Shown here piece after piece: positions 24,510-38,752 of a stretch of 64,000 bases of DNA. The DNA is from Trichoplax sp. H2. Lineage: Eukaryota > Placozoa > Uniplacotomia > Trichoplacea. Within the stretch, counting starts at the first letter, position 1. Each line of letters begins with the position of its first letter. The position numbers were made by a program, and so were the translations under genes. Under the pieces are notes generated by a model. It made no database searches. It saw nothing but the letters and a program-made list of their open reading frames with translations, and was not told where the DNA came from. Location of the stretch: assembly GCA_003344405.1 (NCBI GenBank), contig NOWV01000011.1:372001-436000 (forward strand). The letters are read 5' to 3'.

Positions 24510-27500
24510 ATTGTTTTTCCTAACTACATTAAATCTTTACGCGATAAAACACTATCATCTACGCTCTCAAACATTTAGAGAAGCTTGTAAATTTTAAATC
24601 ATTTTCATAATATAGTAATCGAAGATAAATCTATTATTCTAAATACTGTAAGCTTTATCAATGATCATCTGTAATATCTAAGCTAGTAAAAATGTCGCGA
24701 CTAATTTATTAGAGTAAAGATGATATAGAATTCAAGACAAAAAAAGTATGAATTGAATTGGAATATGTATGTATGTATTTATACGTATCTGTTATAAATA
24801 GATACTAAGAAAGCAGTCTCGATAATTGCTGTTGTAATTATAATATAAAAATGCTAGTTCTTTTATGAATATAGGAAATATATGTAAAAATGTGAATATG
24901 ATCCGAAAATTGAAGAGCTATAGGATAGTATTCATTTTTAGAGACATGTTACTTTAGCGATAGACTTTTACTTTAAAGAAAATAGTATATCTGGATAATT
25001 TATTTAGATCAATGAAATCATATTTAACAACAAACTTAGAGTGGATAAAGGGAAGTAAAGTAAGGAAAAAAATTGTTTAAGTTATCCTGTCATATGAAAG
25101 GGATCTTGTTCAAAGTAAAAGAATGAATAAATCAAATGAATGAACTCGATAAAAAAAATTTCAATAATAATAAATGATGACACTGGATATATTGTGTAGC
25201 TGAAGGATTAAAATGGCAGCTTAAGCATACAATTACCGTTTACCATGAATGACATTAATAATTTTCTTCTATTTGAATCGGAAGTTGACTAACAACTTTC
25301 AACCTTAACATGAATGTTAAATGCAGGCCACAAGGCGCAATATTGACTATAATTGTTAAGATCTATGCATAAAATACAATGGATATTAAACTCAATATCC
25401 AACATTATACTACGCTTATGTAAAATAAATAATTTTAAATTATCTAAAAGGAACTGGTCTCAATTTTTTGTCTCGCATAGTTGTTAGTTTGTTGTTAAAT
25501 GATTAACTAGTACGGTACGCGTCCAAATTATAAGTATATTAAACTAGTAATGGAAAGAAATATTAGGAAAGTATCACCGTTTTATAAACAACTTAATGTG
25601 CAACGTAGAAATTGATAAAGGCGTGACAAATATTAACACGATGCTTTAGAGCAATTTTGACGCCTTAAATTGAATTTTAAGCTAGCATTCCTTCAAATGA
25701 AACTGAACTTTCCAGCAGACAAATTATTATCCCAGGCGGGTGTCACAAAACGGCTTTGCAACAAGATAACGCAATATACGATCAATAAGTCAATTCCTTG
25801 ACCCACGTATCAAGGAACAATATCTGCACTATCACGAACACTTTTGCTCTACTAGCAGACTACACAAAGACCTAAACGCCTCGTATTTTACGTTAAACAC
25901 TAAGTTGGAGAATTCACTTTATTTCACGATATACTGTATTTATATACTACTCCTCAATAGTTCATGAGTCATAGTTAATACAATTAACATTGGAATCATT
26001 TACTGAATTAGATATTAATTTTAGCTACTGCTCCCTTAATGCAGACAACAGTATTTACGAACATAGACATGTAATGACTAATACAGAATAGTCAGATTAC
26101 GATATTTCCTATCACGGAACATTTCCATGATAATTTACAGTCTACCAAAGTAAATTACAATCACAATGATTCGAATTGTAAGTAGATGATTTGCATTCAT
26201 TATTATAACTATTAATTTCAGTATGTGTATAAGTGTTACTGTCATAAAAAGTTAGTGCTATATTAAAACACAGTATATCCAAATTAGAAGTTAACTAAAT
26301 AAGGATAGGCTAACAGAATTATCCTAACATAGTTATTTCTACTGTAATACAGTATTTAACACTGTAACAGCGGGTAAAGAGGATTAATCAACTTGAATCG
26401 AAAACTTTTAGTTTTGTCCTGAAGCAAGAAATTGCTATTTTCGTTATATGAAAGGATTATTAATTATATTTGTAGTTAAAGAAAAGGGGCCGGGCAGGAA
26501 ACCTATTATAAGAAATAGTTCTATATCGATGTTGGGTCAGTGTAACTAGAAAAAAAGAAATTCAACGCTCATCTTTTACACTATAGAAATAGGAGGGAAG
26601 GTAAAATCTCTTTACGCTTGTTATTTGTCTTTTGTACAATTTTGGCAATGCCCAATCTAAATAATGTATTATTTATTTCTGGGGTAAAAAATTAGGACAT
26701 GAAGAGGAGTTACGTAAATCTTGTATTAATTTCCGCGAAAGTTTAAAATTTTGTATTCTTTAATCCTTAAAATTAGGCTTACCTAGCACTCCTTAGGCTA
26801 ATGTTATCGTTATAAATACATATGTTAGTTATGCTGATTTTATAATTATAAACCGAAGTTATACCAATAATGTTAGCCTTGCAGTAAATGGAATAAGCGC
26901 AAAGTTATTAATTTTAATAAAGTAGAAGGAGTTTTAGATTAGATTAGATTATTTTGGATATTCTAGAAAGAAGACAATACCACTCCTATAGATGTGCAAT
27001 GTACATTAGTATCGAGAAAATATATTCGCTATTTAATTTTATTTTATTTAAACAAGTTATAATTCAGTAGTATTCTATACTACGACACATCATACGTGCT
27101 GTATAGAGTATACCAGTGATTGTGAACAAAGTATATAAAATACAGCGATTTTGATATTTTAAACGCTGGTCTTACCTCTCTATTGCAACTCTGTTGTGTT
27201 GCTCTAATTTATTGACAATTTCGACGATTTAAATAAACATATAAACATAAGTCAGTAAAATAAATTTCTAAACTTATAAATATAACTATAGATATTTTTA
27301 TTATTCAGTATTTGTATTTGCATGTCGCGTTCTTTCAACTCTTAAAATATCACTTATCATTGCATTGATCAAGAAGTCTGTCTTGTATACTTTACCGATA
27401 TATATGATTATTATGTTACTGAGCCGGCAAGGTTGAAGAGCTAATTGTAGTTGTAGGTAACGTTCTAACTATTTTAATGTATGGGAGATATTGATAGGTA

Positions 27501-30500
27501 ATCGGAGGGTAAATGAATTATAAAAATGATTATATATAGTCTCATAATGAATGAAATAACCGAAATTATATTAGTTGTCTGTTGCTCTATGGTGTTCTTT
27601 TTCAAATATATATTATACACAAATATATTAAATAATCTAATGATGTCATAAAGATACTCAAACTGGGGTATTCATAAGGCTTTATACCAAAATTGATGTT
27701 TCTTTGAATGATTTGTTATTTTGATACACTTTAGAATAAAGCTATTGCATTATTTGCAATATTTTGCATCTTTAAGAGTCAATTAATTTAATTGCAGAAC
27801 TGAGGACAGATCTTTGTGGATTTAGCGCGTATTCTACTTTGATTTTCATCACATTATTTATTAAAAACTCGGATAGTAAAGAATAAATATTATGCATGAC
27901 CAAAAGAAGCATTACGAACAGAACATTACCGTAGGTATCGAAAAAGCTTACATCCGCTTCAAGGAATATTACGTCAAAGTAAAATACGCCAAAGTCTGAT
28001 ATTAAATTAATCAAATAGTATCTATAACATAAATAGGGTCGTGAAGAAAATACGAATTAAGAATCAAAAGTACTGTCATAAGTTTTACTTAACAGGACTC
28101 TATTCCTTCTTTCCAGACCAGCCACAAAGATAATAATATTGACGCTCTTACTCAACCTTCTAACTAATAGTGCTACAGTAATCGCAATATTCGCACGAGA
28201 GTAACTTAATACATAATGCAGCGATTAAGATGAAAGGTATTGATAGCTAGTAAATACTTGCTGGCTAATAACTAAAAAGGTATGTTTAATACTATCACAA
28301 ATTGTCTTCCTGATCCACTAAACTAGACTATTAGATTACTTATTCGCTCCACTACTACTGGAGATCTAACGTGTAATAGTATTAGACTACTAAATTGGCA
28401 CACAAGAATAAGGCTGTTCTATTAGGCTAGTATAGTTATTTATTAGAATAGTGACCAATACCGTTCAGTTCCCTATCTACCAACCAACCCTCGGACTGAG
28501 CATTCGCTCGCCCTTTTATACCCTTCCACAGGATTTGTGGTGCACACTTAACAATTTTCTTATACAAGATTTACTTGATTTCTAAATTGTAAGATAAGTC
28601 TCCATTATGATATTTACAGCTTTCTACAATACCGAACACGAAATGTATATTATTGCACTCTATTGATATTATTATTAGCTGAAGGTTATTTTAAACCGTA
28701 CAATCCGGTATTATAGCTAAGTTGTCTCTATTTTCTCTTGAATCTTAATTGACAATATATTAAATTAAGTAGCAATATTTAGTACGTATTAATTACGTAT
28801 CACATGAACACGAATATAGAAAATGGCGCTAAACTTTATATCTATACGTTACTAAAAGTCCAAGATTGTTTGCGTGCTTGCTTATCACGAACAGTGGCTA
28901 TTCAACGTAATAGCAGGATTTTTGCCTAACTATAGACTTTCAATGATATCTGGTATTCATAGCTTTGCTTTTGCATTTCATTATAATCACGGTACTGGTC
29001 TTCTTATACTAATTCCATAGCAATCAGCATTATAATATTACACTCATCAACGTTGAAAGCTGACAGGTATATTAGACAGAATTAGGCGGTATTGGGATAT
29101 GGGTTTTTACCAATACTTTAGCTTCAATTTTTCCGACTCTCTTCAATCTATTTTGCTGTTTAACGTGCTATTAATAAGTCTTGAATATACGAAATTTTAT
29201 TACAAATTTTTATTTCATATTATACCAAATCTCTTATAGACACTGAAGAGAACAATTCATAAGCGTTGGCTATTAACTCTGTGGCTCTAAAATTTGTGAT
29301 TTGTAAATGCAAGACTCGTAAGAATATTAAAAATTCATTTATGAGAAATATAGAATAACTAGGTAAGCTTTCGCGAGCTATCGGTGCTATAAACTGATTG
29401 CAGTACATCAAAACAATCAGATTGACATTTGTGTTCTATATAGCAAAGTAGAAAGCGCTGTTAATTTATGCAAATTGAGATCTTTTACAGAGAATTTATT
29501 TTATTAAACGAGATGCACCTGTAATGCCTCTTATTATTCGTACATATATTATAAAGATATAAAATTTTCTTTATATATTAATAATTTAATATCTTAACTA
29601 CGAAGATAAAGACCATACAAGCAAATATAATTGTCTATCAATACAGGTATGTAGCAGAGGGTACAGTAAGCTGTTCAGGGTGATATACTACCTTGTTTTA
29701 GATTTTTATCTTAATTTACTTTATGAGGCTATAATTACTCAAGGAATTGCGATTATATTAAGGCTAAAAATATGTATCATACATTAATAATTATAAGAAT
29801 TACTATCCATTACTGTGTTGATCCCAAGTTAATTGGTGCTAAAATGTTGTAGCAAGCGTATAGTACTCTTATTTGCTATCAGAAGATATGTGCTTAGCTG
29901 AATTTTTACAATTGACTCATGTTTTCGTCACTTATATAATAATGGCAGAGAAAAATAACTGATAGACTATATCTAAACTGATATATACTAATTATAGCGG
30001 AAGATTTTTTCCAAGAAACATAAATATTTAAGGAATGCACAGAAAATTATTGCAAATACTCATTTAATATCGCTACAGCAATACAGTAAGTGTGAATAGC
30101 AAATATAAGTAGAAATAGGTTATATTAAGTTTAAACCTTTATAATGAATTGGCTATTCCCTTGAATGGCAATACTAAAGCAGAGTACCTTCCTTATAATA
30201 TTTGTAAAAGGGAAACGTTATTACAACCAATGCAACTTTACATGTTGCATATTGCCTAGTAGAATTTTACTCCTAATACTTTGCGCAAATCAGAATATGA
30301 GCTTGATTACTAGATTGACGTGCAGAATAAACTTTATTAGGTGTCATCGCGATGAAAACTTAACGAATAAGCTGAGAAACTTAATGAACAACATTTCCGT
30401 TAATAAGCTCGTGATGCAAAATTTTATTTACCTAGGCTATTACAGCATTTATGGTACTCCAATATAAAGATAGGGATTTCTATAGTGTTTACTTCTAAAT

Positions 30501-31085
30501 ACGGTATAGTCTATTAGTAAAAGTTAATTTCCACTAGACTGCAGCTTAACTCCTTATTTGTATAGTCTATAACAAATTACAATCCATACTATAGAAATCT
30601 AATTATACTCTAGTTTGATTGTATGGTAGAACTATCCTAATATAGATGTAAGATATTTTCATTAGTCATTTATGTTTTAAAAATAATTTCCTCTTGCTGT
30701 GCTTCTTACATTATAAAAGCTATCTTCACACGTCCATCTCGTTAGTTAGTTTTATCAGCATACGGTAAGTTTGCTCAATCTACCTACTCGATTAGTCACA
30801 CCGTATTCATGCTGTAACAGACAGGATCATTCTCCTCACATTAGCTCAAATAAAGACTACTATTTCACTAGTCATTCTCATGTAACTTAATTGTGATAGT
30901 GAAGGACACTCGATCTTTCGAAACATAATAGTTTCAGTCATCACAATTTGTTATTCAGCTAGAGTGCTATACAGACAGGTATTGACTATTAATAATTTAT
31001 CTATTTAAGGGTACTGTTAATATAGAGTGTAGCACCTCGATAATAGATATGCAAGCATTAATTAGTAACATTTAGTTGTTATATT
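24510..31085. other. Intergenic, no supported gene
   Basis: AT-rich sequence without splice-linked coding segments. Open frames at 27772-28014 (minus) and 30165-30467 (plus, 100 codons with ATG) show no domain, repeat or splice context; the second is the longest motif-free ATG frame here. A 35-codon open segment at 25682-25790 (plus) has mixed composition but is bounded by stops. Confidence 0.45.
28512..28520 (-). promoter_or_regulatory. TATA-box-like element without a gene
   Basis: On the minus strand TATAAAAGG is followed by GGCGAGCGAATGC and then TCAGTCC, which resembles an initiator. The surrounding 60 nt are clearly richer in G and C than the neighbourhood. I found no coding sequence downstream (towards 27.7 kb), so this may be a non-coding transcript promoter or chance. 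Confidence 0.2.
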
Positions 31086-31089
31086 GGAA

Positions 31090-31615
31090 GTATCGATAGC
31101 TAATAACTTGACTATTAAGAATACGGTTACTGTAAGGTAACATTAATCGTATTTGCCTCATTGGCTAATTCTTTGTCGTAAGTAGCAGTTCTAACAAGGT
31201 CATTTAGCATAGCAATTGAAAAAGTAGAAAGAATTCGTTTATATTCGGTTGTTTTGCAGGTATCGATAGCTGATAACTTGACTGTTAAAAGACTATACGG
31301 TATCATTAATCTCATTTGTCTCGTTGGCTGATTTTTGCCATAAATAGCAGTACTAACAAGATCATGTACCATATTTATTAAATGAGCAGAAACAATTCGT
31401 TTATATTGGGTTGTTGTTATACTGCAGACATCGATGGCTGATAACTTGAATATTTAAGAAATCAGTTACTATAAGGCATAATAAATCTTATTTGTCTCTT
31501 CAGCTGATGTTTTTGTCATAAATAGCAGTATTAAAAAGATAATATATCACAGCAATGGAATAGGTAGAAAGAATCTATTTACTTGTTAGTATAGCCAGTT
31601 TTGGCAATTTTGCAG
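31090..31615. repeat. Three-copy tandem repeat, unit about 170 bp
   Basis: Units begin with (T/C)ATCGAT(A/G)GCT(A/G)ATAACTTGA at 31091, 31261 and 31429. They share CATTTGTCTC-like, CATAAATAGCAGT and AATTCGTTTATAT blocks. Copies 1 and 3 end in TTTTGCAG; copy 2 ends in ACTGCAG. Divergence is considerable, so the duplication is old. A partial unit may precede 31090. It holds no long open frame except 31127-31372 (minus), which is a repeat translation. Confidence 0.8.
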
Positions 31616-33716
31616 GAGGTTAGTGAATCCAACGAACAAGCAGCGGTAGCATTTTGCATAGCACACGATTGTGCATTGATTCAATGTTACAGCATTTTTT
31701 TATTTACTTGAAACAAAATAGAATCTAATTTTATGAAAGTCAGCGGTTGTGAAATCCGTAGTACTAGTTGCTAAGTGTATGTATTTACAGACACATTTAA
31801 TCCACGGAGATGTTTTTCTGATGAGCCAGTAGTAAGTCTTCACTTTTTCCATGTAGCAATGCTTCTTTGCTAATCATAAGAAATACCTTCTCGATATAAA
31901 CTAAGATTTAGCGACGAAGAACTTAAAACTGCTAAAAGGAAATGAACATCCTGATCCCACTGTCAGGCTAGTATGGTAATCTCTGACGTCTCCCTATAGT
32001 GCGACTCTAAATCTTAACACTCTCATCGTCAGGTGATCATAGTAAACTATGTGCCTCTCCTCAGAAAAGACTATAAAACTCAACTTTTATTGCAAAATCA
32101 AATAATTTAAAGCGAATTTAAATAAACACTGATTAATTATCAGGACTCAAAATAATATTTTAAAAGTATGAAACTAATTATCGATTAAAAATAATGAATA
32201 CTAGGTAATGGTATTATTAGCAAATACCAAGCTATATTTTCTATCAAAGCAAGACATGAATTTGTCTAAGAGAAAAGTTCACGTCACGATGTTGAAGACC
32301 ACCGTCAAATATAAATGCGTTGCATTGATGGTTCCACAGTTGATAGCTTGCCGTTAGGTTATAGATTGTAAAACTAACTAATTTTCCAGCATTCTAATTA
32401 TGACTTACTCGTATTTTATGCGTGCTCTAACATATTTTAAAATAGAGTATAAATTGATACAAATTTAAGTCTAAGAATGTCTAACAGCAATGTCGTTCAT
32501 TAGTTCTGTATTTCCATATATATAAGATATATACTCTATAGCTACTCGCACATACGCGTATAGATGGAAGATATGAAAGCGAGTTGCTTTTTACAATAAA
32601 AAGAGTTTATTATTTTATCGTTTAAGCGCAAGGGGAAGATCTATATCGTTTCTGCTGTGAAATTTGAGGAAAAAGTGCATCGTTGTCACAGGGAATTAAT
32701 CTTGGTAAGTAGTTGCAGATAGGAAAGATTCATAAAGTATCTCTGCTGCGTCTTTGTCACGAGAATATATGTGCGTATTGGTGGCAGTTACTTCGTGATA
32801 CTTCTTTTAAGATTTACGGTTTAAGAGAAAGGTATGCTCCATAGCAACTTAGCAGAAGTCTTATCGCCACCATGACGTACATCTTTGATATGATAGGACT
32901 AGTAAATGCACTAATACGGCATTTTTCTGAATAAGTTTATTTTGAAAAGTAAAAATTCTCACATTATGATTCACACACTAAGTACTCCTATATCCGTTAT
33001 TAATGAAATCACTACGGCTAGTCGTACACGTATAATGAAGCTGGCCTTTCTTAGGAAAGAAAGGATTTAGCACAGTAATAAGGTTCCCTTAATTATTTAT
33101 GTCTATGATATTACACGACAGAGGGCCAATTGTACTCCGTCTTACAAATTACTATTGACTGAATAATATACAGTATCCGCGTAAAATACAGTACATTGCT
33201 CATAAACCCAGGAGGATAGAATCAAACATTACATTTAATAGTAAGTAACAATGAAATACGCAAAGTAGAACGAGCGGGACATAAATTAGTGTTAAGAAGA
33301 GGCAGATTTATACAGTCAGACTACAGCAAGTATGCATAACAAGGAATAAAGATATGCTTGATCATTTCCTTATTGTACAAGATACTAAACGGTATTCTGC
33401 CTTTCCGTACAATAAAACTAATAAAAGTAGTTTTGATTCTATACGAGGAAGTTAATCGTATCTGTTGAATCCGTTGGTAAGCGTAAGTTTGCGACGATAG
33501 TGTAGGGTATAGGAAGTAAAGATGATAAAACTTTTTACTATTACGTGTCATATGTAATATATCAAAGCGTTATGTTTGGGTGTACTTTTACTTGCTATTG
33601 CTTAAATTTAAGCTCAAGTAATATTTTTAATATAACAGTGAATATCGTATCTAAAATCAATTGATAGTAATTTGTTGTGTTTGCATAGTATATCGAAACA
33701 CGAACGTTTACTTTTA

Positions 33717-34155
33717 ATTTGATTTCAAGATCGTTTTGATGGTGATTTAGTGCGATGAAACTGAGTTGAAAGGAAAAATCTTTTAATATATTGCGTATCA
33801 TTAATTACGCATGGGAATTAATTATTCATAGCTTACAAGGTATAGTTAACTATAAAAGTAATTATTTTTTTTATGAAAGCGAAATACTTCTCTTATTGAT
33901 AAGTTTTAAGTATAAATAGGCTTTTAATGAAACTATTTCTTCGAAATTTACTTTAACTTAATATCAAGATCAATTTAAATGATAATTTAATACGATGAAG
34001 CTGAATTGAAAGGTAAAAACCTTTAGTGAAGTGTATAGCGCATTTTTATGCTTCGAAATTAATTATTTATAGCCTACGAGAGGTAGTTGACTGTAAAAAT
34101 GATCGTTTTATTTTGCGAGAAGGAAATGCTTTCCCTATCGATAAGTTCATCGTAG
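33717..34155. repeat. Tandem duplication, period about 239 bp
   Basis: TCAAGATC..TTT.GATG.T.ATTTA.TACGATGAA.CTGA-type sequence near 33725 recurs near 33964. Later blocks AATTAATTATT.ATAGC.TAC and GATAAGTT recur at the same spacing. The copies are clearly diverged and non-coding. Confidence 0.75.
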
Positions 34156-37100
34156 CAATTGATTAAGGATTATATACTTGTATACAAATATTCTCTAGTT
34201 TAAATTAGCTTTCAGTGGAAATAGTCACTACAGTTCGGTTCTCTTAGAGGATACGGAACCCATACTGTACGCTTAATAGGCTTATTACCAACGTATATGC
34301 TATCATACTACATTTTTGAGATGTAAATGAGAAGAGTTGACCATATCCGAAATTTGGCAGTTATGAGACGAACCTAATCTTTCGTAATAAAGTGAAGTTT
34401 GTAAGAAATTGTAGTTCTTGTTGTATTTTAGAGAAGACACTTTATCATATAACTGTAGTACATATAACATAACAAAGAAATTATAGGGCAATTAATTAAA
34501 TAAGATAAATTTGAAAATGCTGAAGGAGAATAAAATCAACAAATTAGCGTTTATAATAAATTCTTTAGGTCTTAAAGTTTCTACTGGCTCAGCTTGTACT
34601 CAATCATTGTGTTCAGCGGATAATCTTAGTGCAATACGATGGAAAGAAATCTAAAATTTTAACGTCATTTCTTGAATATAGCTTTCAGGATGATTTGAAA
34701 GCATTACAGTCAGTAGAAGAATATGATCTTCACTAGCCTTCCATGAACATTATACATCGCAAGGTAAATCGATTAATACACCTTTGAATTGTAGAACGGC
34801 TTGAATGTAACCGTTGTTTTGTTCAATTTATAAGACAAATGTTATTTGCCTTGCGGGCATAAATTGATTGACTGATCAGTAGCACACGTGTATAAATGTT
34901 GCCTATTCGTGAAGTTATCATGGAAAGTCAACAATAGTCAAGAGTGGGTAAATAAGTTGAATTGTTTTATAGAAATTAATATTGTTTGTAAGTTGAGTGG
35001 CTGGATTTTGCATAGAATCGATGTAAGTCGATTCCCATTTCTCTTTATTACGTAAAAAATATTAGTCACAGCGACTAATTAAATCTAGCAGATAATACAA
35101 TAACAAGTCGGAATCTAGGATTGCTTTTATAATTTACAGCAGTGATTAATAGACTTGAGTGGATAAGAATAACACGTTAATTTATCGAATAATTTCGTTA
35201 TCGTTATTGATCTAATCATTCATGATCATATAGTTTCAATAAGACTAGTCGCTTATCGCATAAGGTAAATTGGATTGACGTCGTCAAATGATTCGACTTT
35301 CAATAGCACTATCTACATTAAAATTAGTAATCTTTTAGTGCATGGAGAAGGAAATAATTAACATCATAGCAGATGGATGTCTGCGTATAGGATTGTTTTT
35401 ACGATCGCATTGTTGTCTACAATTGACCGGTTAAGAAAACAGCTTGAATGACTTTAGTTACATCTGATCAACTGTTTTTCTATAGAGGAAATGATGCCGA
35501 AAGTCTACCAAAACTTGTTTGATGTCCTAAGTTGAGTTAAAAATAGAAAGGAAGGAAGTCGTCATAAACGTCTAGCAATTGATTATCAACAGGACCTTCA
35601 TTATCGTAGATATCATAGATTCAACGAAAGATCATGAAGATGAAGACTTTAATTTATGCGTTATTAGCTTATCCATTCTTTTCTTCCACTATTAAATTTT
35701 AATAATAGCAATTTCAAAATTGAATTTGAAATGGTAAAGGTCTAAGAGGTTGTAAAACAGATAGTTTTGTATTACTTTTTTTAGTTTATGGCTTCTTTTC
35801 TTCATTGATTGAATGACAACGAGAATTAAATTAAATTTAATTTTATCCTACATAAGAGAATTTAATCATGTTAGTTATTTTAATCAATTTAATAATATTT
35901 CAATATGATAGCAATCATTTATTTAATCAGTGATGATAGGATTTAATTAGCGTCGAGGTGTTAGAAGTGACAGCGAATAGGTAAAAGAAATAAGATTGCC
36001 AAGTGACAAATTAAATAGTCAACTTTCAGACTCCTGCCGTATACACGTCGTTAATAGATCATAATGAGCACATTTAATAGTTATGGCAATGGTATTGATG
36101 AACTAATTATCAAGTTCGTTGTTTAAACAGCTACTATTGAGTTTTGCATGTAAACGCACCATTATTATCGACCCGGAAAAAATTGCGCAGGTTTTTAACA
36201 GTCACTTGGTCAATAATAAATAAGCAAATTATTTAAATAACCTAGTCGATTATCAAGTTGAAATATGTATATACAATTTTGAGTAATTATATCAGAAATT
36301 GATTATTTTAATTTATTTATATTGATCAAAATTGCCCTTTAGTTATCGCAATGGGTTAAGATAGCACACAGTGCAGTACGATGTATCTCCTGGTGGATAG
36401 TTAGTCTTTAAGAGCTACATTGATCCATTTACGCTCAGTTAATACTGTAGAATTCTAGCATTGTTATGGTATAATGGATAATTATAATTATGGGGTCAAT
36501 TTAAGATGATGTATTAACAATTTGCAACAGAAGGCGCTATAGTAATTAAAGCGGATCAGGAACGGGATAGAGTATCTCATTAATAATACTGCATTATTCA
36601 GAACACTAAATTTCCTCCTATAGACGTGAGAGGAAGTGGATGAAATCTGTTCTTTTATTTACTATTTCATTCAATCCCATCTGTCAGTAATTGAAATAAT
36701 AAAATGTTATTGATATCTTAAACAATTACAATATAGATTGATCATTAGAAAAGAGACAGACAAAGGTGAAATGAAAAATCGCTTAGTTGCCTTTTGAAGA
36801 TCAATTGTAAGTTTTAAATAGAGAATCAGTCTTTACTGCATCGAGAGATTAAATTAAGAGCAAACATTGATAATTGGAATCATTAAATCATCCGTGATTA
36901 CGATGTAATTATAATTATTACTAATTAATAAGCATAGTATAAAACAGGAATAAATCCTTTCTAATTAAAATCCGTACCGACATTAGTGTTATTACAAATT
37001 ATTGTTCTAGGAAATAGTTTGGTATTTTTTTTACCTCAGAAGAGAATTTATTCCATGATTATTAGATAATGTATCCATGAACTAGACTTAATTTAGGACT

Positions 37101-38522
37101 ATATTTTTTCTCATCACATCTTGACGATTTAAATAAAAGAATCATTGAAAACCAATCAAAATTCATCCTCACTTTTAGTATTTCGTGAATATCCGAATAA
37201 ATAATGACATAGAAAGTCAGCCTTTCGAAAACGACCTGCTTACAATAATTGAAAGGCAATTGAATAAATATCCTGGCTACTTGTTATCTTCAGGATATTG
37301 TCAGTTTAAAAAAATAATTATGATGAATAATCATGATGAAATAACGCAAATTGAACTTACTAATATGTACAGATATTGTTGTAAATTAAAATAACAAGGT
37401 AGGCTAGTTCTATTTAGCACAATAATGTCTGACTAACTGAATTAAATGCTACAATATAATCACATATAATGTATTTCCAAAATACAAATATAGCCGTATG
37501 AGTATCTAGGCCATAAATTAGCTATTTCTTATAATGTATATAAAAATTGGTTGATCCGATTTGTAGTTTTACTTTCATCCTAGAGGTTAACAATAAAACT
37601 TTGTGTTTGTTCGAAATCTCATAACTACTACTTCAGTCTAAAAAAATATATTATTTCTGATTCTTGCTAACATAGTATTGTTTGAATTAAAATTAGCTTG
37701 ATGATAACGATTACGTTATAAAAAGATTGACCTATCGGCTTATACTGATTTAATTTTTAATTGCAATATTCAATTTGTTCTACTGTATTACTTTCCTTGT
37801 ATGTAATTGTATCTCATGCAAATAAACATTAACTTCAGTCTGCCAATTTTAATTCCGTACAATATAAACGGTTTACGTCTTTCAATGGTGTAACTGTCAT
37901 AACTTTTTCTCCTTGCAAGCATCATAAGATGTGAATTTTTTAAATTAAAAAATAAACATAAATTAATTTATTTATTAACTAAAAAAGCTTTAAGCAGAGC
38001 ATCAAGATGTCTAATTTATAACGATAACGATCATTTAATTATTAAATCAATTTTTTGTGGCCAACAATAATCCAAATTTCCTTTTTAATTGTATCGATGA
38101 AATTGAATCGAGACAGAATCCCATGCTAATAAATGAACTATGATATTAATTAACGGATTACAATTAATTTTACCCTCATTTAATTATGATATTAGTTATC
38201 ATGATGACGTTAATCTATAGTGCAGAATATATTGGATATTATTTTAATATTTCTTAGTTAAAAACTGGTATAAGTATCTATATTATTCTACTAACAAGGT
38301 TAGTAGGTAAAATAGCTATTCATTATAGATAAAAGTAAACATTCGTTTTCTTTACTGTATGCTTGATATAATTAGCGTAGAAATTTTATAAAAATTTGTC
38401 TTTTAAATAAAATAGCAGACTATGATTACGAATAATGCTGTGATATTTTCATCAATTGTACAGTATTTGTGCTATATAAATCTGCTATGATGGACGTTTA
38501 TTGAATTAAACAAGCTAAAAAT

Positions 38523-38752
38523 TAATCGATTTTATTAGTCAAAGGTAGATAGTTAAGCTTTTATTTGTAAATGTAATATTTATGTCTCTGTATTGATCTG
38601 CTAATATAGAGCTTGACGTCCATTGAATCAGGTAAGTGGAAAAATAATCGATTTTATTAGTAAAAGGTAGAAATATGTATTATTGACGTAGAGCAATAGG
38701 TGAAGTTAAAGGTAGACAGCTAAGCTTTTATTTGTAAATCTAATATTGATGA
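38523..38752. repeat. Interspersed duplication of a TCGATTTTATTAGT block
   Basis: AATCGATTTTATTAGTCAAA plus GGTAGATAGTTAAGC (from 38523) recurs in part at about 38645 (first half) and 38705-38750 (second half, AAAGGTAGACAGCTAAGC then TTTTATTTGTAAAT). It looks like a tandem duplication split by a small insertion. Confidence 0.7.

Noticed and set aside
27772-28014. 80-codon minus-strand open frame
   Set aside because: Begins at a TTG, is rich in hydrophobic residues with no membrane-protein family pattern, and has no neighbours or splice context.
30165-30467. 100-codon ATG open frame on the plus strand
   Set aside because: Longest motif-free ATG frame, but amino-acid use fits random AT-rich DNA; worth only a transcript check.
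37062-37394. Overlapping opposite-strand open frames of 65 and 69 codons
   Set aside because: Both are open across the same DNA, neither has an ATG in good context or a recognisable motif.
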